NCBI GenBank assembly: GCA_033032865.1
Contig: JAWHQI010000202.1
Location: 1,116,001 to 1,180,000 of the forward strand
Source of the DNA: Dactylorhiza incarnata
Lineage: Eukaryota > Streptophyta > Magnoliopsida > Asparagales > Orchidaceae
Direction of reading: 5' to 3'
Length of the DNA stretch: 64,000 bases
Shown here: piece after piece, positions 21,244-32,542 of the stretch
Layout of the letters: every line of letters begins with the position of its first letter
How positions within the stretch are numbered: the first letter of the stretch is position 1
Made by a program: the position numbers and the translations under genes
The notes under the pieces: generated by a model
Database searches by the model: none
What the model was told of the DNA's origin: nothing
The model's input: only the letters and a program-made list of their open reading frames with translations

Positions 21244-22563
21244 TGATGGGTTCTCATCTATTATGTAGAGAAATCTGGGCTGCGATTAAACAAAAACCCC
21301 ACTCCTCCACTAAGATAATGGGGTAATGGGTGAGAAAGTGGGTTTAACCAAGAGAAAGTCAAACCGGCTATCTTCGCAACGAACCGCGCATGTAACCGAC
21401 ATGAACACGTAATCCTACGCACACGACTGCGAGAAACCGCATGTGGCGGCGTCGCAAGCAACTGCGCGCACCACCGCGCATGGAGGTGACGCATGCATTC
21501 GCGCCCGGCGGTGCCGCGCGCATCCACGCCCAACGGTACTGGCGCATCTGCGCACGGCGGTACCACGCGCATCCCCGCGCGCACCCGCACGCGCAGCCCC
21601 GCGCACACCTGCACGCGACAATGTCGCGCGCACCCGCGCGACGGCCCCGCATGCACCCGCGCGGCAGCCCGCACGCACCCGCGAGCGGCCCGCAGCAATC
21701 GCGCGCGGCATGCACGGTACCAGTCACTCCCCCTCGCCGCGCGGCGCGCCCACCGCTCCTTTGTGTCGTCCTAACACTGCTCCGATCGGGCTTTTACAGC
21801 GCTCCCGCTCGATGCTCGACGCACACTTAGCATCGCTAAGTTCGTAACGTGCCTTTGACCCGCGCGCATTTGAACATTGCAAAGTTCATAGTGTGTGCAG
21901 TTGCTAACTCCATTTTCCTTCTTAAAACTGCAGGATGCGCACATTGCTATCAGAATCGTCAACGAACCTGCCCGAAGTGCCCGAACTGACCAGGGGGCAA
22001 AATCTTCATATTTAGAAAATGGCGATCCGTGTGCTCTCGATCAACGGTCGAGATCGGCCCGTCAGGTGGTTACGATGGTTGCAAAGAAGAAATTATCGGG
22101 CCGCCCCCGGCCAAATCTATAAAAGGGACCCTGAACCCTCATTTGAAGGGATGAGGCATTCTGCATCCGAGATAGCTTTCTGAAAAATTCCTTCAGAGAT
22201 CTCCTTCGCGACTCAAAGATCTCCTTCGTCGCTTGAAGATCTCCTTCGGACCTCGAAGACCCCCTGTGATAGCAAAACACTTAGTTTTTCTGAGAGGTGG
22301 TCTGTCATCCTCAGAGACTTCACTTCAACTGTAACCGTAATGAGAAGCGTCCTGTCGCCTCGGTTCTCGCATCTTTACTTGTAACACTCCAACATCTAGT
22401 GAAATTTGGCTGGCGCAGATCCAGCCGCGTGGTTTTTCACCCTTTCCGGGTTTTCTACGCTATAAATGTTCTCTTGCCATCCGTCTGCTCACTCTGTGAC
22501 TGTTTGCGCGCTCGGCTCATTCTCGGGCTAAGACGGTTCAATTCGCCTTGTCTGAAAGAGTGT
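21244..22563 (+). repeat. 5' LTR of the Tat-type element
   Basis: About 1.3 kb. It holds a GC-rich block of CGCGCAC-type repeats (21480-21720), a TATA box (22116-22125) and a run of three 20-21-bp units (AGATCTCCTTCG) at about 22197-22262. The arginine/alanine-rich frames in the GC block are by-products of composition. The end is placed by loss of similarity with the 3' LTR. Confidence 0.8.
22116..22125 (+). promoter_or_regulatory. TATA box of the Tat-type 5' LTR
   Basis: TCTATAAAAG, repeated identically in the 3' LTR at 26866-26875. About 60 bp upstream, TCTCGA-N7-TCGAGA forms a short palindrome (22035-22053), also kept in the 3' LTR. Confidence 0.75.
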
Positions 22564-22656
22564 CTCCTGCCGTCTGTGGGAAAGGTGTTCCCCAAACTCT
22601 GCAAAGACTTTTCGAAGATAGTATTCGCTTCGTAGCAATACTTGTGACTAACAACA

Positions 22657-24110
22657 ATGACAAGAAGAAGTGCTCGCACCATCGATGGTTCAATCCCGGA
22701 AGGACACGTTGATCACGCTCCCTCTCATTCACTCATCAACACTCTTCCCGCCGAAGAGACCGCGTTAGCACCTATTGCCGCACTGGAGAGGCACGTGCGC
22801 CAGATGGAGGAGCAACAGACTGAAATGCTGGCTCTCCTCAGAAACCTCGGAGCCCCATGAGCTCCCGTTCCGCCTGCCGCACCGATCATCCCACCCCTTT
22901 GATACCGAATCAGGCTTCATTGGGGGAGGCTGCTCAAGAAGGAGATACGTACGACGAAGAATACTCGGATGCTGCCAGCTCCACACATCTGGTCCGCCCC
23001 GCCAGGGGCGCTAGAGGAGAACCCCGTTCACCATCAGCAAGGAGGGGTAGGAGTTGATTAAGCCATAGGAAGGCCCACTCGCGAGGAAATCCACGATGTG
23101 ATTGCCGAAGAGTACGGAAAGGTCTGGCGCCAGGGCATCTTTGCCCACCACCCTCTACATCGCGGCTCCTCCCTGATACAACAAATCCTGGTCCATCAAA
23201 TTCCGCACGGTTTCAAGCTTCCCAACATCAAAACATTTGATGGGATGGATGATCCGCTGGAGCACATCAACCATTTCAGCTCCTCTGTCAAGTGTTTTCG
23301 GCAACACTTAACGGGCAAGCACGCACTTGGTTCCATTCTTTGCGGGATGGGTCCATCAACAACTTCACCGAGTTAGCCAGACAGTTTACAGACCAGTTGA
23401 TCGCTAACCGAAGAAGTGTCTGAGATCCCTCACATGTTTCAGGGATTCGCCAGAACGAGGGAGAGAACCTAAAGGACTTTTTCTGTCGCTTCATCGCTGA
23501 GGTACGAAAAATCCCAGGGGTTGATCCCGATCTTCTACGCGGAATTTTCCTAGGGGGACTTCGCCCAAGCGGCTTTTACTCCGCTCTGATGAGCGAGACA
23601 GTACCAAGCTATCCAGATCTCATGCACCGGGTAGAGGCACAAATTGCGGCCAACGAAACAATCTAAGCTCACCGCCGACAATTCGAAGGAGTGGTACAGA
23701 GGAAGAGAGAAGAGCCAACCCCGATGCAGCAAGAGGAGCGCCAGGGGAATGTACGTCAGCAAGACCGTCCTGGGAACAGGCCCTCCAGAACCTACTAAGA
23801 ATACACACCGCTCAATACTTCCCGCACAAATATACTCTATACAATATGGGATAACCCGATACTACAAAGATCAAGAGAACTCCCCCATGGTAGGGGAAAT
23901 CAGTCAAAGTACTGCGAGTTCCACCGAGGTGCTGGACATGCCACTGAGGAATACATCAAACTCAAAGATGGGATAGAACGTCTCATCCGACAAGGTATCC
24001 TCGGAAGGTTCTTGTAGGACCAGACGCAAAATCATCCAGCAAACAGAAGAAGAGAACAACTGCCTGCTCGACAAGGCGCGCATGGAAACAGGCAAGTAGT
24101 GGGGGTAGTG
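22657..24110 (+). pseudogene. gag of the Tat-type element, frameshifted
   Basis: A start at 22657 opens a frame with a short coiled-coil-like segment (AALERHVRQMEEQQ). After a stop and frame changes, the capsid part appears: HGFKLPNIKTFDG and DPLEHINHF at 23180-23275, the signature of Tat-clade Gypsy gag. Near 23910 comes YCEFHRGAGHATEE, the HxxxGHxTEE type zinc-knuckle-like end. At least three frameshifts or stops break it. The protein would have formed the virus-like particle. Confidence 0.82.
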
Positions 24111-24770
24111 GAAACCATCTCAAGCGTTCCATTCCCCACTGTCAATTCCATTGCCCAGCCAGCAGAGACGATCAACTTCGGGGATGAAGATTTAAAGGGA
24201 CTGCTCATTCCGCACCAAGATCCACTGGTTGTTATCGCAGAAATCAGCAGCCCCACCTTCCGCGCCAAAGCGGGTGCTGATAGACAATGACAGCTCAGTC
24301 AACGTCATGTTCATGCCCGCTCTCCTCAACATGAAGATCCTACTAGAAAGTCTCCAACCAGCTTCCGGTCCAATCTACGGCTTCAATGACAGTCCTATTC
24401 CGGTTAAAGGAACCATCACTCTCCCTGTTACCCTAAGAGATTTCCTAAGTCGGGTTACCTACAACATGTAGTTCGTGATAATCGATTCAGAATCGCCTTA
24501 CAATGCGATTTTTGGTCGACCACTGTAGGTTCTATTCGAAGCTATCCCGTCCATCCTACACCTCGCAATGAAGTTCTCACCCCAAGAGGAATTGTGTTGT
24601 CCGCGGAAACCAGGAAGCAACACGCGCGTGCTACCTGTAACAGATGAAGCCTGGACAAGGAGCCGCCCTGTGCGCCACTGCATCCAGAACTTGAAGCCCC
24701 AAAAAGAGCTGAGAATCGGGCATAAATGTCCTACTATATTCCAAACTCGTCAAATCATCTTTAAGAACTC
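24111..24770 (+). pseudogene. Protease region of the Tat-type element
   Basis: INFGDEDLKGLLIPHQD precedes VLIDNDSSVNVMF, where active relatives have DxGSS: the second residue of the catalytic DxG motif is changed, so the protease looks inactivated apart from the frameshifts. SPYNAIFGRP follows near 24495, the flap and substrate-pocket signature of Tat proteases, interrupted by a stop. Nothing of the reverse transcriptase follows; reading decays by 24770. Confidence 0.82.
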
Positions 24771-24917
24771 TTGTTTGTAATAGTTATTCTAGAAAATCGT
24801 AAGTCTGTGCTTACGCAAAAACTATTGTGTGTTAAATTTCGAAATGATTTTCTTGCTTCAAGTCCTGCTATTCAAAAACAGTTAAGATCAGTGATAAGCA
24901 GTGCCAATTGCTGTAAC

Positions 24918-25790
24918 ATCAACGACATCCCCCAGGTCGGTAACACGAACCTCCCCATACTCGTCTCAAATCGCTCTCCATTCGCCCACGTATAGTATTA
25001 GGTTCCAACACCATCTAGGTCTCGTCCTCTAAACCGTGTCGTCAGGGCTTGCCCCCTCGCGCTCACAAACGGTTAGAAGCATTTGCCCTTCACCGCTACT
25101 ATCAATGACATCCACAGGTCGGTAACACGAACCTCCCACTACTCGGCTCGAATCGCTCGCCATTCGCTCACGTAGTTGGTTCCAACACCATCTGGGTCTC
25201 GTCCTCTAAACCGTGTCGCCAGGGCATGCCCCCTCGCGCTCGCAAATGGTTCGAAGCGTTTGCCCTTCATCGCTACCATCAATGACATCCGTCAGGTCGG
25301 TAACGCGAACCTCCCACTACTCAGCTCGAATCGCTCGCCATTCACCCACATAGTAGGTTCCAACACCATCTGGGTCTCATCCTCTAGTATCAACGACATC
25401 CCCCAGGTCGGTAACGTGAACCTACCACTACTTGGCTCGAATCGCTTGACATTCTCCGACATAGTAGGTTCGAATACCATCTGGGTCTCGTCCTCTACTA
25501 TCAACGACATCCCCTAGGTCGGTAACGCGAACCTCCCACTACCCGGCTCAAATCGCTCGTCATTTACCCACGTAGTAGGTTCCAACACCATCTGGGTCTC
25601 GTCCTCTAAACCGCGTCGCCAGGGCCTTCCCCCTCGGGCTCGCAAATGGTTCGAAGCGTTCTCCCTTCATCGCTACTTTCAACGACATCTCCCAAGTCAG
25701 TAATGCGAAACTCACACTACACGACTCGAATCGCTCGCCATTCGCCCACGTAGTATGTTCCTACACCATCTGGGCCTCGTCCTCTAAACG
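24918..25790. repeat. Modular tandem array (178-bp and 111-bp units) in the Tat-type element
   Basis: The phrase ATCAACGACATCC starts at 24918, 25101, 25278, 25389, 25500 and about 25679, giving steps of 183, 177, 111, 111 and 179 bp. Long units are a 111-bp module A plus a 67-bp module B (opening with AAACCGTGTCGCCAGGG). Short units are A alone. The order is AB AB A A AB A. The array replaces the normal pol region and has no coding sense. Confidence 0.92.
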
Positions 25791-26080
25791 CCAACCCCGT
25801 AAATGCAGAACATAGTTTGCCTAGCAAAACGTCGGTTCAAACGCCACAAAAACTCTACTACTATAAGAGCTAAAAGCAAGAATAGTTGCACAAACGATGC
25901 AATCCGTCAACACCAATACATTCAGCAAATGATACTCCAACAAAAGATTCGAACCCTCCACAAGAGCCTTCTCCGTCTGGACTTCAGCACGAGACTCCTC
26001 TAACTCCGCCGCAGCGCCCAGATCACACTGAAAGATGACAAAATCCTCGCACTTCTTTGAGCAACAGGAGCGAACTCTGA

Positions 26081-26101
26081 GGATTTGGGGGGGGGGGCAA
26101 T
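26081..26101 (+). other. Polypurine tract of the Tat-type element
   Basis: GAGGATTT followed by a run of 11 G just before the 3' LTR start at 26102; the usual primer for plus-strand DNA. Confidence 0.85.
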
Positions 26102-27315
26102 TGATGGGTTCTCATTTATTATGTAGAGAAATCCGGGCTGCGATTAAACAAAAACCCCACTCCTCCACTAGGATAATGAGGTCATGGGTGAGAAAGTGGG
26201 TTTAACCAAGAGAAATTCAAACCAACTATCTTCGCAAGGAACCGCGCAAGTAACCGCCAAGAACATGCAATCCTATGCACAAGACCACAAGAAACCATGC
26301 GCCGCGGTGCCACAAGCAACTACGCGCGCCACTGCGCATGGCGGTGCCGCACACATCCGCGCACGACAATGCCACACGCATCCGCGCATGGAGGTACCAC
26401 CCACAGCCTCGCACGTGTCCGTGCATGGCAATGTCGCGCGCACCCGCGCGCGGCCCGCGACAACCGCGCGCCGTCACTCCCCCTCGCCGTGCGGCGCGCC
26501 CACCGCTCCTTTGTGTCATCCTCGCACTGCTCCGATCGGGCTTTTACAGTGCTCTAGCTCAATGCTCGACACGCACTTAGCATTGCTAAGTTCATAACGT
26601 GCCTTTGACCCGCGCGCACTTGAACATTACAAAGTTCATAGTTCGCGCAGTTGCAAACTCCATTTTCCTTCTTACGACTGCATGATGCGCTTATTGCTAT
26701 CCGAATCATCAATGAAGCTGCCCGAAGTGCCCGAACTGACCAAGGGGCAAAATCGTCATATTCAGAAAATTGCGATCCATGTGCTCTCGATCAACGGTCG
26801 AGATCGGCCCGTCAGGTGGTTACGGTGGTTGCAACGACGAAATTATCGGGCCGCCCCCGGCCAAATCTATAAAAGGGACCCTGAACCCTCATTTGAAGGG
26901 ATGGGGCATTCTGCATCCGAGAGAGCTTTCCGAAGAATTCCTTCAGAGATCTCCTTTGCGACTCGAAGATCTCCTTTATCGCTTGAAGATCTCCTTCGGA
27001 TCTCGAAGACCCCCTGTGACAGGAAAACACTTAGTTTTTCTGAGAGGTGGTCTGTCATCCTCAGAGACTTCCCTTGAACTGTAACCGTAACGAGAAACGA
27101 CCTGTCGTTCTCAGTTCTCGCAACTTTACTTGTAACACTCCAACATCTAGTGAAATTTGGCTGGCGCAGATCCGGCCACGTGGTTTTTCACCCTTTACAG
27201 GTTTTCCACGCTATAAATATTCTCTTGCCATCCATCTGCTCTCTCTGTGACTGTTTGTGCACTCGGCTCACTCTCGGTCTAAGACGGTTCAATTCGCCCG
27301 GTCTGAAAGAGCGTC
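26102..27315 (+). repeat. 3' LTR of the Tat-type element
   Basis: Opens TGATGGGTTCTCATTTATTATG, matching the 5' LTR with scattered substitutions and a net loss of about 100 bp in the GC-rich block. TATA box copy at 26866-26875. Confidence 0.8.
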
Positions 27316-28146
27316 AAGCGACCCGCAACATGTATTTTATTCACTACAGTTCATTTCAGTATTTCATTTACTATTATTCATTTCAGTACTTTGATTACGA
27401 CACTCCATTTCAGTATTTCATTTACTGCACTATATTCCAACATTTTATTTGCAGTACTTATTACAACATTTTACTTACCACACTTCAGTTACAACATTTA
27501 TTCACTGCGATTAACTATTGCATTTAATTCTGCACCTTCTTAATTGAGTCTCACCATATTATGTGGTATAACTTAACATGAACCTTAGTTAGGGTTAACT
27601 TGGAGATGGATCATGCCTCCAAGGGTAACCCTAAATAGTGGGCGCTCTTGATCGCCACGTTCTTTAATTAAAGCCTGAGCGGTATGACCAAGCCTCAGAA
27701 AAAGGTTGCGTGCTCGAATTATTTTGCGTCAAGTATGGTAAGCGACCGCTGGCTCAAAGGTGCAAGCTTGTTCTCTAATTATAATGCTTGTAAATTAGTT
27801 TGCGTTTAAAGTGACGGGTCGGTACCATTAGCCGTTCGTACCGGCATGGGAGGGGTAACTCTAGAAACTAGGGAGAATGAAACCCGAGAGCTTGCCTCTT
27901 TGTTTTATACCCCGCTGGGTCCCACCACAAAGTTAGTTGGATTCTCATTTCACCAAAATTTAGAGTTGACCTAGATATGGGGTGTTCCTGTTGGAACATG
28001 GTCTTCCGCATCTCCTAGGTTTGAGAATAACAATCCTATGTGTATTTGATCTTATGTGTTGAAGTGTGCAGGAAATAATGTCATATGTATCCAAGATAAC
28101 ATAAGAAGGTTGCCCCCAAGTTTGAAGCCAAAATTCCAGCATGCCC

Positions 28147-28410
28147 ACTAGCGCCGGCGGTAGTCACTAGCGCAGGCGCTAGCTCTAGAGCCGATGCTAG
28201 CCACTAGTGCAGACGCTAGCCCTGATTAGGCAACTTCGGGAGGTAGTTATAGAAGGCGCTAGCGCCGATGGTAGAGGCTAGCGTAGGAGGTAGCGCGCCG
28301 CACAAGAGGAATTTTAGCAAGGTTTCCTTGGAATGAAAGATGCGCACACGGAGAATATTTCCTAATTCAAGAAAGCACCAACGGTAGCGATAGCGCAGGC
28401 GCTAGCTCCA
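28147..28410. repeat. CTAGCGC-x-GGCGCTAG palindrome array in SIRE-A 5' U3
   Basis: Variants of CTAGCGCCGGCGGTAG and CACTAGCGCAGGCGCTAGC occur at 28147-28163, 28165-28183, 28185-28200, 28203-28220, 28252-28296 and 28376-28407. Each is a near palindrome centred on GCGC-x-GGCG or GCTAGC. The last one lies only a few bases from the TATA box. Confidence 0.88.
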
Positions 28411-28413
28411 AGG

Positions 28414-28423
28414 CTATAAAAAG
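28414..28423 (+). promoter_or_regulatory. TATA box of the SIRE-A 5' LTR
   Basis: CTATAAAAAG, in the same position as CTATAAAAAG at 34577-34586 in the 3' LTR and CTATAAATAG at 46489-46498 in SIRE-B. Confidence 0.8.
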
Positions 28424-29082
28424 GACCCCTTGGCTCCGTATTCTTCATCCTCACACACCCCTAAATTCTAGAGTTTCGTGCCACATCATATAGAGGAAGT
28501 TTTAGAGCGATACTCCCACAAATCCATGAAGGCTTAAGGAGATCCGTGGAGAAGATTTCAACACGCTTCATCATCGTGACGAAAGACCGCATCGACTATG
28601 ATCATTCTCTGCGGGTCTTCATCTACTTCTTCAAGAGATCCACATAGGAAGTTATTACATTGTTATTGTTTCTTTTATTTACTCTTTTATACTCGTGCAA
28701 TGAATTCGCCTCGTGTTGGCGACTAGGTCTGGGTAGGACTTAGGGCAGAAATTTGCCTCGTGTTGGCGACTAGGTCTAGGGTGTAGATCTAGGGAGTGCT
28801 CGAGGCCATATTCGGGGGAGGATTGGCTAGAGCGGCTTGAGGCCATATCTGGGGGAGGATAGGCTAAAGCCATCGGTTCATGGGGATACGAGTCGGGATA
28901 GAAAACGAAAAGACTTTTTACTATTCGCCTTCGATTTCTAGCGTCATAAGAAATCAAGTTTTGTAATCTTATATTTCAAGTTAATAAAATCATGTCTCTA
29001 TTTTATTTCACTTGATTTGTTTGGCTTCTCTCTATTTTGATCTCTTAACTTTTCAAGTAATTGAGTGCCTATAGATCCAACA

Positions 29083-29099
29083 AGTGGTATCAGAGCAGG
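29083..29099 (+). other. Primer-binding site of SIRE-A
   Basis: AGTGGTATCAGAGCAGG directly follows the LTR and complements initiator tRNA-Met. Confidence 0.93.
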
Positions 29100-29130
29100 T
29101 TATTCCAAATCGGCTTAACAACCAGGAATA

Positions 29131-30536
29131 ATGACGTCTCATGATCTCGCTTCTATTAGTGGGGGGAATTTTTATGAAGAAGAAAAATCTCTTGCACCAC
29201 CTTTATTTGAAGGAAGAAATTATAAAGGGTGAAAAATTTTAATGGAAAAGTTTATTAAAACTTTAGATATCGAAACATGAAATATAGCAATAGTAAGACC
29301 AGCGGATGAATCAAATAAAAAAGAACGTCACCTAAATGCAAAGGCTTTGAATAGTATTTTTTGTGCATTATCTCAAGATATTTTCAAATTGATATATTGT
29401 TTTTCTAGTGCATACAAAGTTTGGAAATTTCTTGAATAAATATATGGTCTTCCTCTCACAAGTATGCAAATAACACAAGAATTGAAGAACATACAAGCTT
29501 GCACACAAGAAAGTTCCTCTCATGATGGATCAATGGAGTGTACACCTAGTGGAAGAAAAGAAGAAATCTTATCTTTGGAAGAAGAATGCCAAGAAAAAGC
29601 CAAAGAAACTTTAAGTTCAAATCTTGCCTCTTCCAATAGCATTGTAAGCAAAACTAGTTCCTCTTTGTTCATTAAAAATTCGGTCTCCTCATTTCGCATG
29701 CTTGAAATAGCTAAACGAAAAATTAAAAAGTTAAAAGAGGCAAATTCAAAATTATGCATGGAAAATAAATATTTAAAATCAAATGCTAAAATTATTGATT
29801 TGCGAAATTCTAATCTAAACTCTTCTCCTTGTCTTGATTGTGTTCCTCTAAAAGAAAAATTGAAATTGCTTGAAAAGGATCTTCTTAGTGCAAAAGAGCA
29901 AACTGAGAAATTATTATTGAAAATAATGCGCTAATTCATAAGCTAAGTCTATTAAAATCTTTTGTGGAGAAAGTTCAAATTTCTAATAAAGTTTCAAAGT
30001 ATAAAAATTTGAATAACAAAGAAAACGTTATTTATAAAACTACTTCCACAAATGACTATTTTCATTCTCCAATGCGAGAGGATTATCGTTTTACAAAAAA
30101 TTACAATCCTCATACAATTCTGAGGAGCCACTATTATAAAATCGTATATTAACTATCATAACCCAAACTTAAATAACAATCTACATTGCCACCAAAATAT
30201 ATCATTTCAAGTACTAAGAGAAAGAGATTATCAAAAACCAACAAGTCAATATCTCAGAAATTATAAGGCTTATAATGAAATATCAACCTATAACACTAAA
30301 CCTAAGTATGAGTGGAGACCCAAAATTAAAGATGAAACATTAACTCCACTTGAAAGGGTTCATTCGTACTCATCTCCCAAAAATCATCTCGCTATATTCG
30401 GGTACCCAAAGGAACTGTTACACTTGGTTCCCTTTGGATACCTAAATCCGTTTTTCATTAGGTATCATCAAATAATGCATGAAGTAGAATCTTTTCAAAA
30501 TGAAATATACAAATTTCTACTTCATGATATGCTTTA
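29131..30536 (+). pseudogene. SIRE-A gag remnant with coiled-coil segment
   Basis: ATG at 29131 starts a frame with APPLFEGRNYKG, the first capsid motif of Sirevirus gag, broken by TGA/TAA codons where W or Q is expected (for example after NYKG). Reading continues past more stops to YKVWKFLE. It then jumps to an open 156-codon part (29464-29934) that is rich in K and E, with MLEIAKRKIKKLKEANSKL and LKEKLKLLEKDLL heptads, a coiled coil typical of the Sirevirus gag C-terminal region. A third piece (29964-30152, then to 30536) ends the frame. No zinc knuckle is visible, so it was probably lost with the deletion. Confidence 0.8.
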
Positions 30537-32540
30537 ATATCCTTTTTTTCTTATTTTTTAAGCTATCATGTCATGGTCATCTTATATATTATTGGAAATT
30601 TGATTTTATCTCTTAAAGCTTAATAAGTTTATAAATCAAATTGATCAAAATTCAAAGTCATATTTTATTTTTATGACCTATCTATCTTTCTTAAATTCAT
30701 TGTCTATAAATATCTTATATTATCCATATAAATCTAATTCCAAATTTGTTATGAGATATTTATCTAAATTAATGAAATCATAAAGTCTATAAAGTTTAAA
30801 TATTAAGTATGGGTAGCAACCAATAACACTTAAATATCTTGAGAAATGGAGATTTGGGATATCACCCCATCACATCTCCTAGTACCGGTGCGAACCCTTC
30901 ATAGGGTAGACCTCGGGAAGTCCAAGATCCGCTCTAAATTGCTAAGTCCAAATAAAGTCTAGCAAAGATCAAATTAATTATAGACTCATGCGTAGTTTTG
31001 CAATAACCGAAAAAAGAAAACTATCATTATCTTGTACTTTCATACAATTTTAAATATTCAAAATTCGTAATTAAAAAGAAAATCACAAAAGTCATATTGA
31101 ACGAATGTCTCATCATACTAACATTGTCACCTAATGAATATTATTAATTATCATGATAATCTCATGCATTGTTAGTTATCATATGTTTGTCAAGATATAA
31201 AAATAGAAAATTTAGAACTTAGAATTCATGATAACTATGAGGTTTTATATTATCATTCTAAAAATTCAAATAAACTCATAGTCTATAAATCATTCATAAA
31301 CTTAGAATGCTTTGTATGTCCATGATCATATACCAATATTGTATGTCTCACAATAGCGGCGGCGTAGGATTGGATGCATTATAGACCTAACCTCTAAGTC
31401 ATGTCTTGTCCTTAATCGGGGAGGGTTCTAGTGGGGCCTTGCGAGGCACTGGTGGGAAAGATTTCTAGGTTGAGAGTTCTCTAGTGTATGCATATGTGAG
31501 TAACACCCCAACCTACGACATGTGTGCAGCTCCTCATGCCCATCCGTCACTTAATACGGGGCTAGAGTGTTGACATATAGTCTGGGTATTTTTATCTAGG
31601 GCATACCTATTTTATTCTTTGCATGAACATCATTTCACATTATAATCATTTAAATAATGCTTATTTGGCTCATTCGAACATGATATCTTGTGTTTACGTT
31701 TCATATCTTTTTCAGCTTACATTATTTTAATAAACACAAGCCTTAGAAAAATCAAAATGAAGATATAAGAAAATATATCTCATGCGATGTTTATTTTGGA
31801 AAGTCATATAAGAAATCGTTAACGTTTCATGCAACTTGCACTATCTAGACATATCAAAAAAATTTGAAATTTTTGCATGAAACTATTCTTAGGACACTTA
31901 ATCAAGATCAATAATCAGAATTTTCAAAATCTTAAAAAATAGTGTACTGTTTGCCGCGCTAGCGCTAGTGCCGGCGCTAGCTCGAGTGTCCAATTTTCGG
32001 TGTGTTTTAAAATTTTGAAAAATCAATAAAATATGTTCTTTTATATGTACTACCTATTTTTATCTTTATGCCATTGTGTGATGTTTGAAAAATCAAATAC
32101 AAAATTCCAAAATGCAAAAAACGCAAACAATATGTCTTTGTTTATTTTTATTTATGTTTGGAAGGTTTTATTAAAATAACAAAGATTTCTATGCTTCATT
32201 ACTTTGGCAAAAATGACAAGCATGTTCTTTTAGATTTGGCTAAAAATGTTTAATTTAAAATCTCAAGTTTTTTTAAATATTGTTTTGGCTTGTCATGCTT
32301 AGATTTTAATATTGTTATGTGCAATGAAAAAGTCTATAGTAAATTGTGTAGGATTGCGTTTGTATGCCTCTAAGTATGAGTAGTAGCTTATAATCTTAAC
32401 CCTACATGATTGTGTAGTGTAGTAGCTTATAATATTAAGATCTCCATCTCTATTACCTACACATTATTCAAAACTTCGTTGCACATATAGAGGTGAAATT
32501 ACAAAATTATAAGTGTTTGCAAAAATAAGTAAATTCGGAG
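30537..32540 (+). other. SIRE-A non-coding region, first part
   Basis: AT-rich with no convincing coding. It includes two GC-richer islands (30840-30950 and 31350-31600) and, at 31956-31984, an isolated copy of the U3 palindrome motif (GCGCTAGCGCTAGTG next to CCGGCGCTAGC). The part from about 31850 onward aligns with SIRE-B from about 43860. Confidence 0.6.
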
Positions 32541-32542
32541 AA

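Larger units (their letters stand above)
21244..27330 (+). mobile_element. Tat-type Gypsy element (about 6.1 kb) with gag and protease only
   Basis: Two similar LTRs (21244 to about 22563; 26102 to about 27315), both opening TGATGGGTTCTCAT, flank a primer-site region, gag, protease, a tandem-repeat region and a G-run polypurine tract. The post-LTR sequence CCGTCTGTGGGAAAGG is the usual continuation of the Asp-tRNA-type primer site found in many plant Gypsy elements, although the site itself is eroded here (TCTCCTG in place of TTGGCGC). No reverse transcriptase or integrase is present between 24700 and 26080. The element is therefore a deletion derivative that could only move with helper proteins. 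It sits inside LTR L4. The exact right end and duplication are blurred by repetitive CAGTATTTCA sequence. Confidence 0.85.
16609..27988 (+). mobile_element. Long Gypsy-type LTR (L4, about 4.2 kb net) split by two nested insertions
   Basis: It begins TGTAACATCCC at 16609 and its last bases before SIRE-A are GGGGTGTT, the complementary LTR ends of the Tekay/Del-like Gypsy group, with the final ACA replaced at the junction. The three host parts are 16609-19313, 20357-21243 and about 27330-27988. They carry a four-unit 158-bp tandem array, a TATA box at 18013-18024 and long AT-rich R/U5 sequence. No gag or pol of this element is present, so it may be a solo LTR. Very long LTRs are usual in this Gypsy lineage. 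Frames within it (for example 17941-18183 and 18520-18819) are not genes. Confidence 0.7.
27989..29082 (+). repeat. SIRE-A 5' LTR (1,094 bp)
   Basis: TGTTGGAACATGG...TAGATCCAACA with ends that are inverted repeats. TATA box at 28414-28423. The U3 array (28147-28410) is described separately. R/U5 holds two GCCTCGTGTTGGCGACTAGG copies (about 28708 and 28757). Confidence 0.93.

Noticed and set aside
21415..21847. Several overlapping Arg/Ala/His-rich frames on both strands
   Set aside because: All frames are open at once because of a CGCGCAC-rich block in the Tat LTR; the block is repeated, shorter, in the 3' LTR.
25176..25517. Repetitive 113-codon protein
   Set aside because: It is the tandem array of the Tat element read in one frame, interrupted in the other units.
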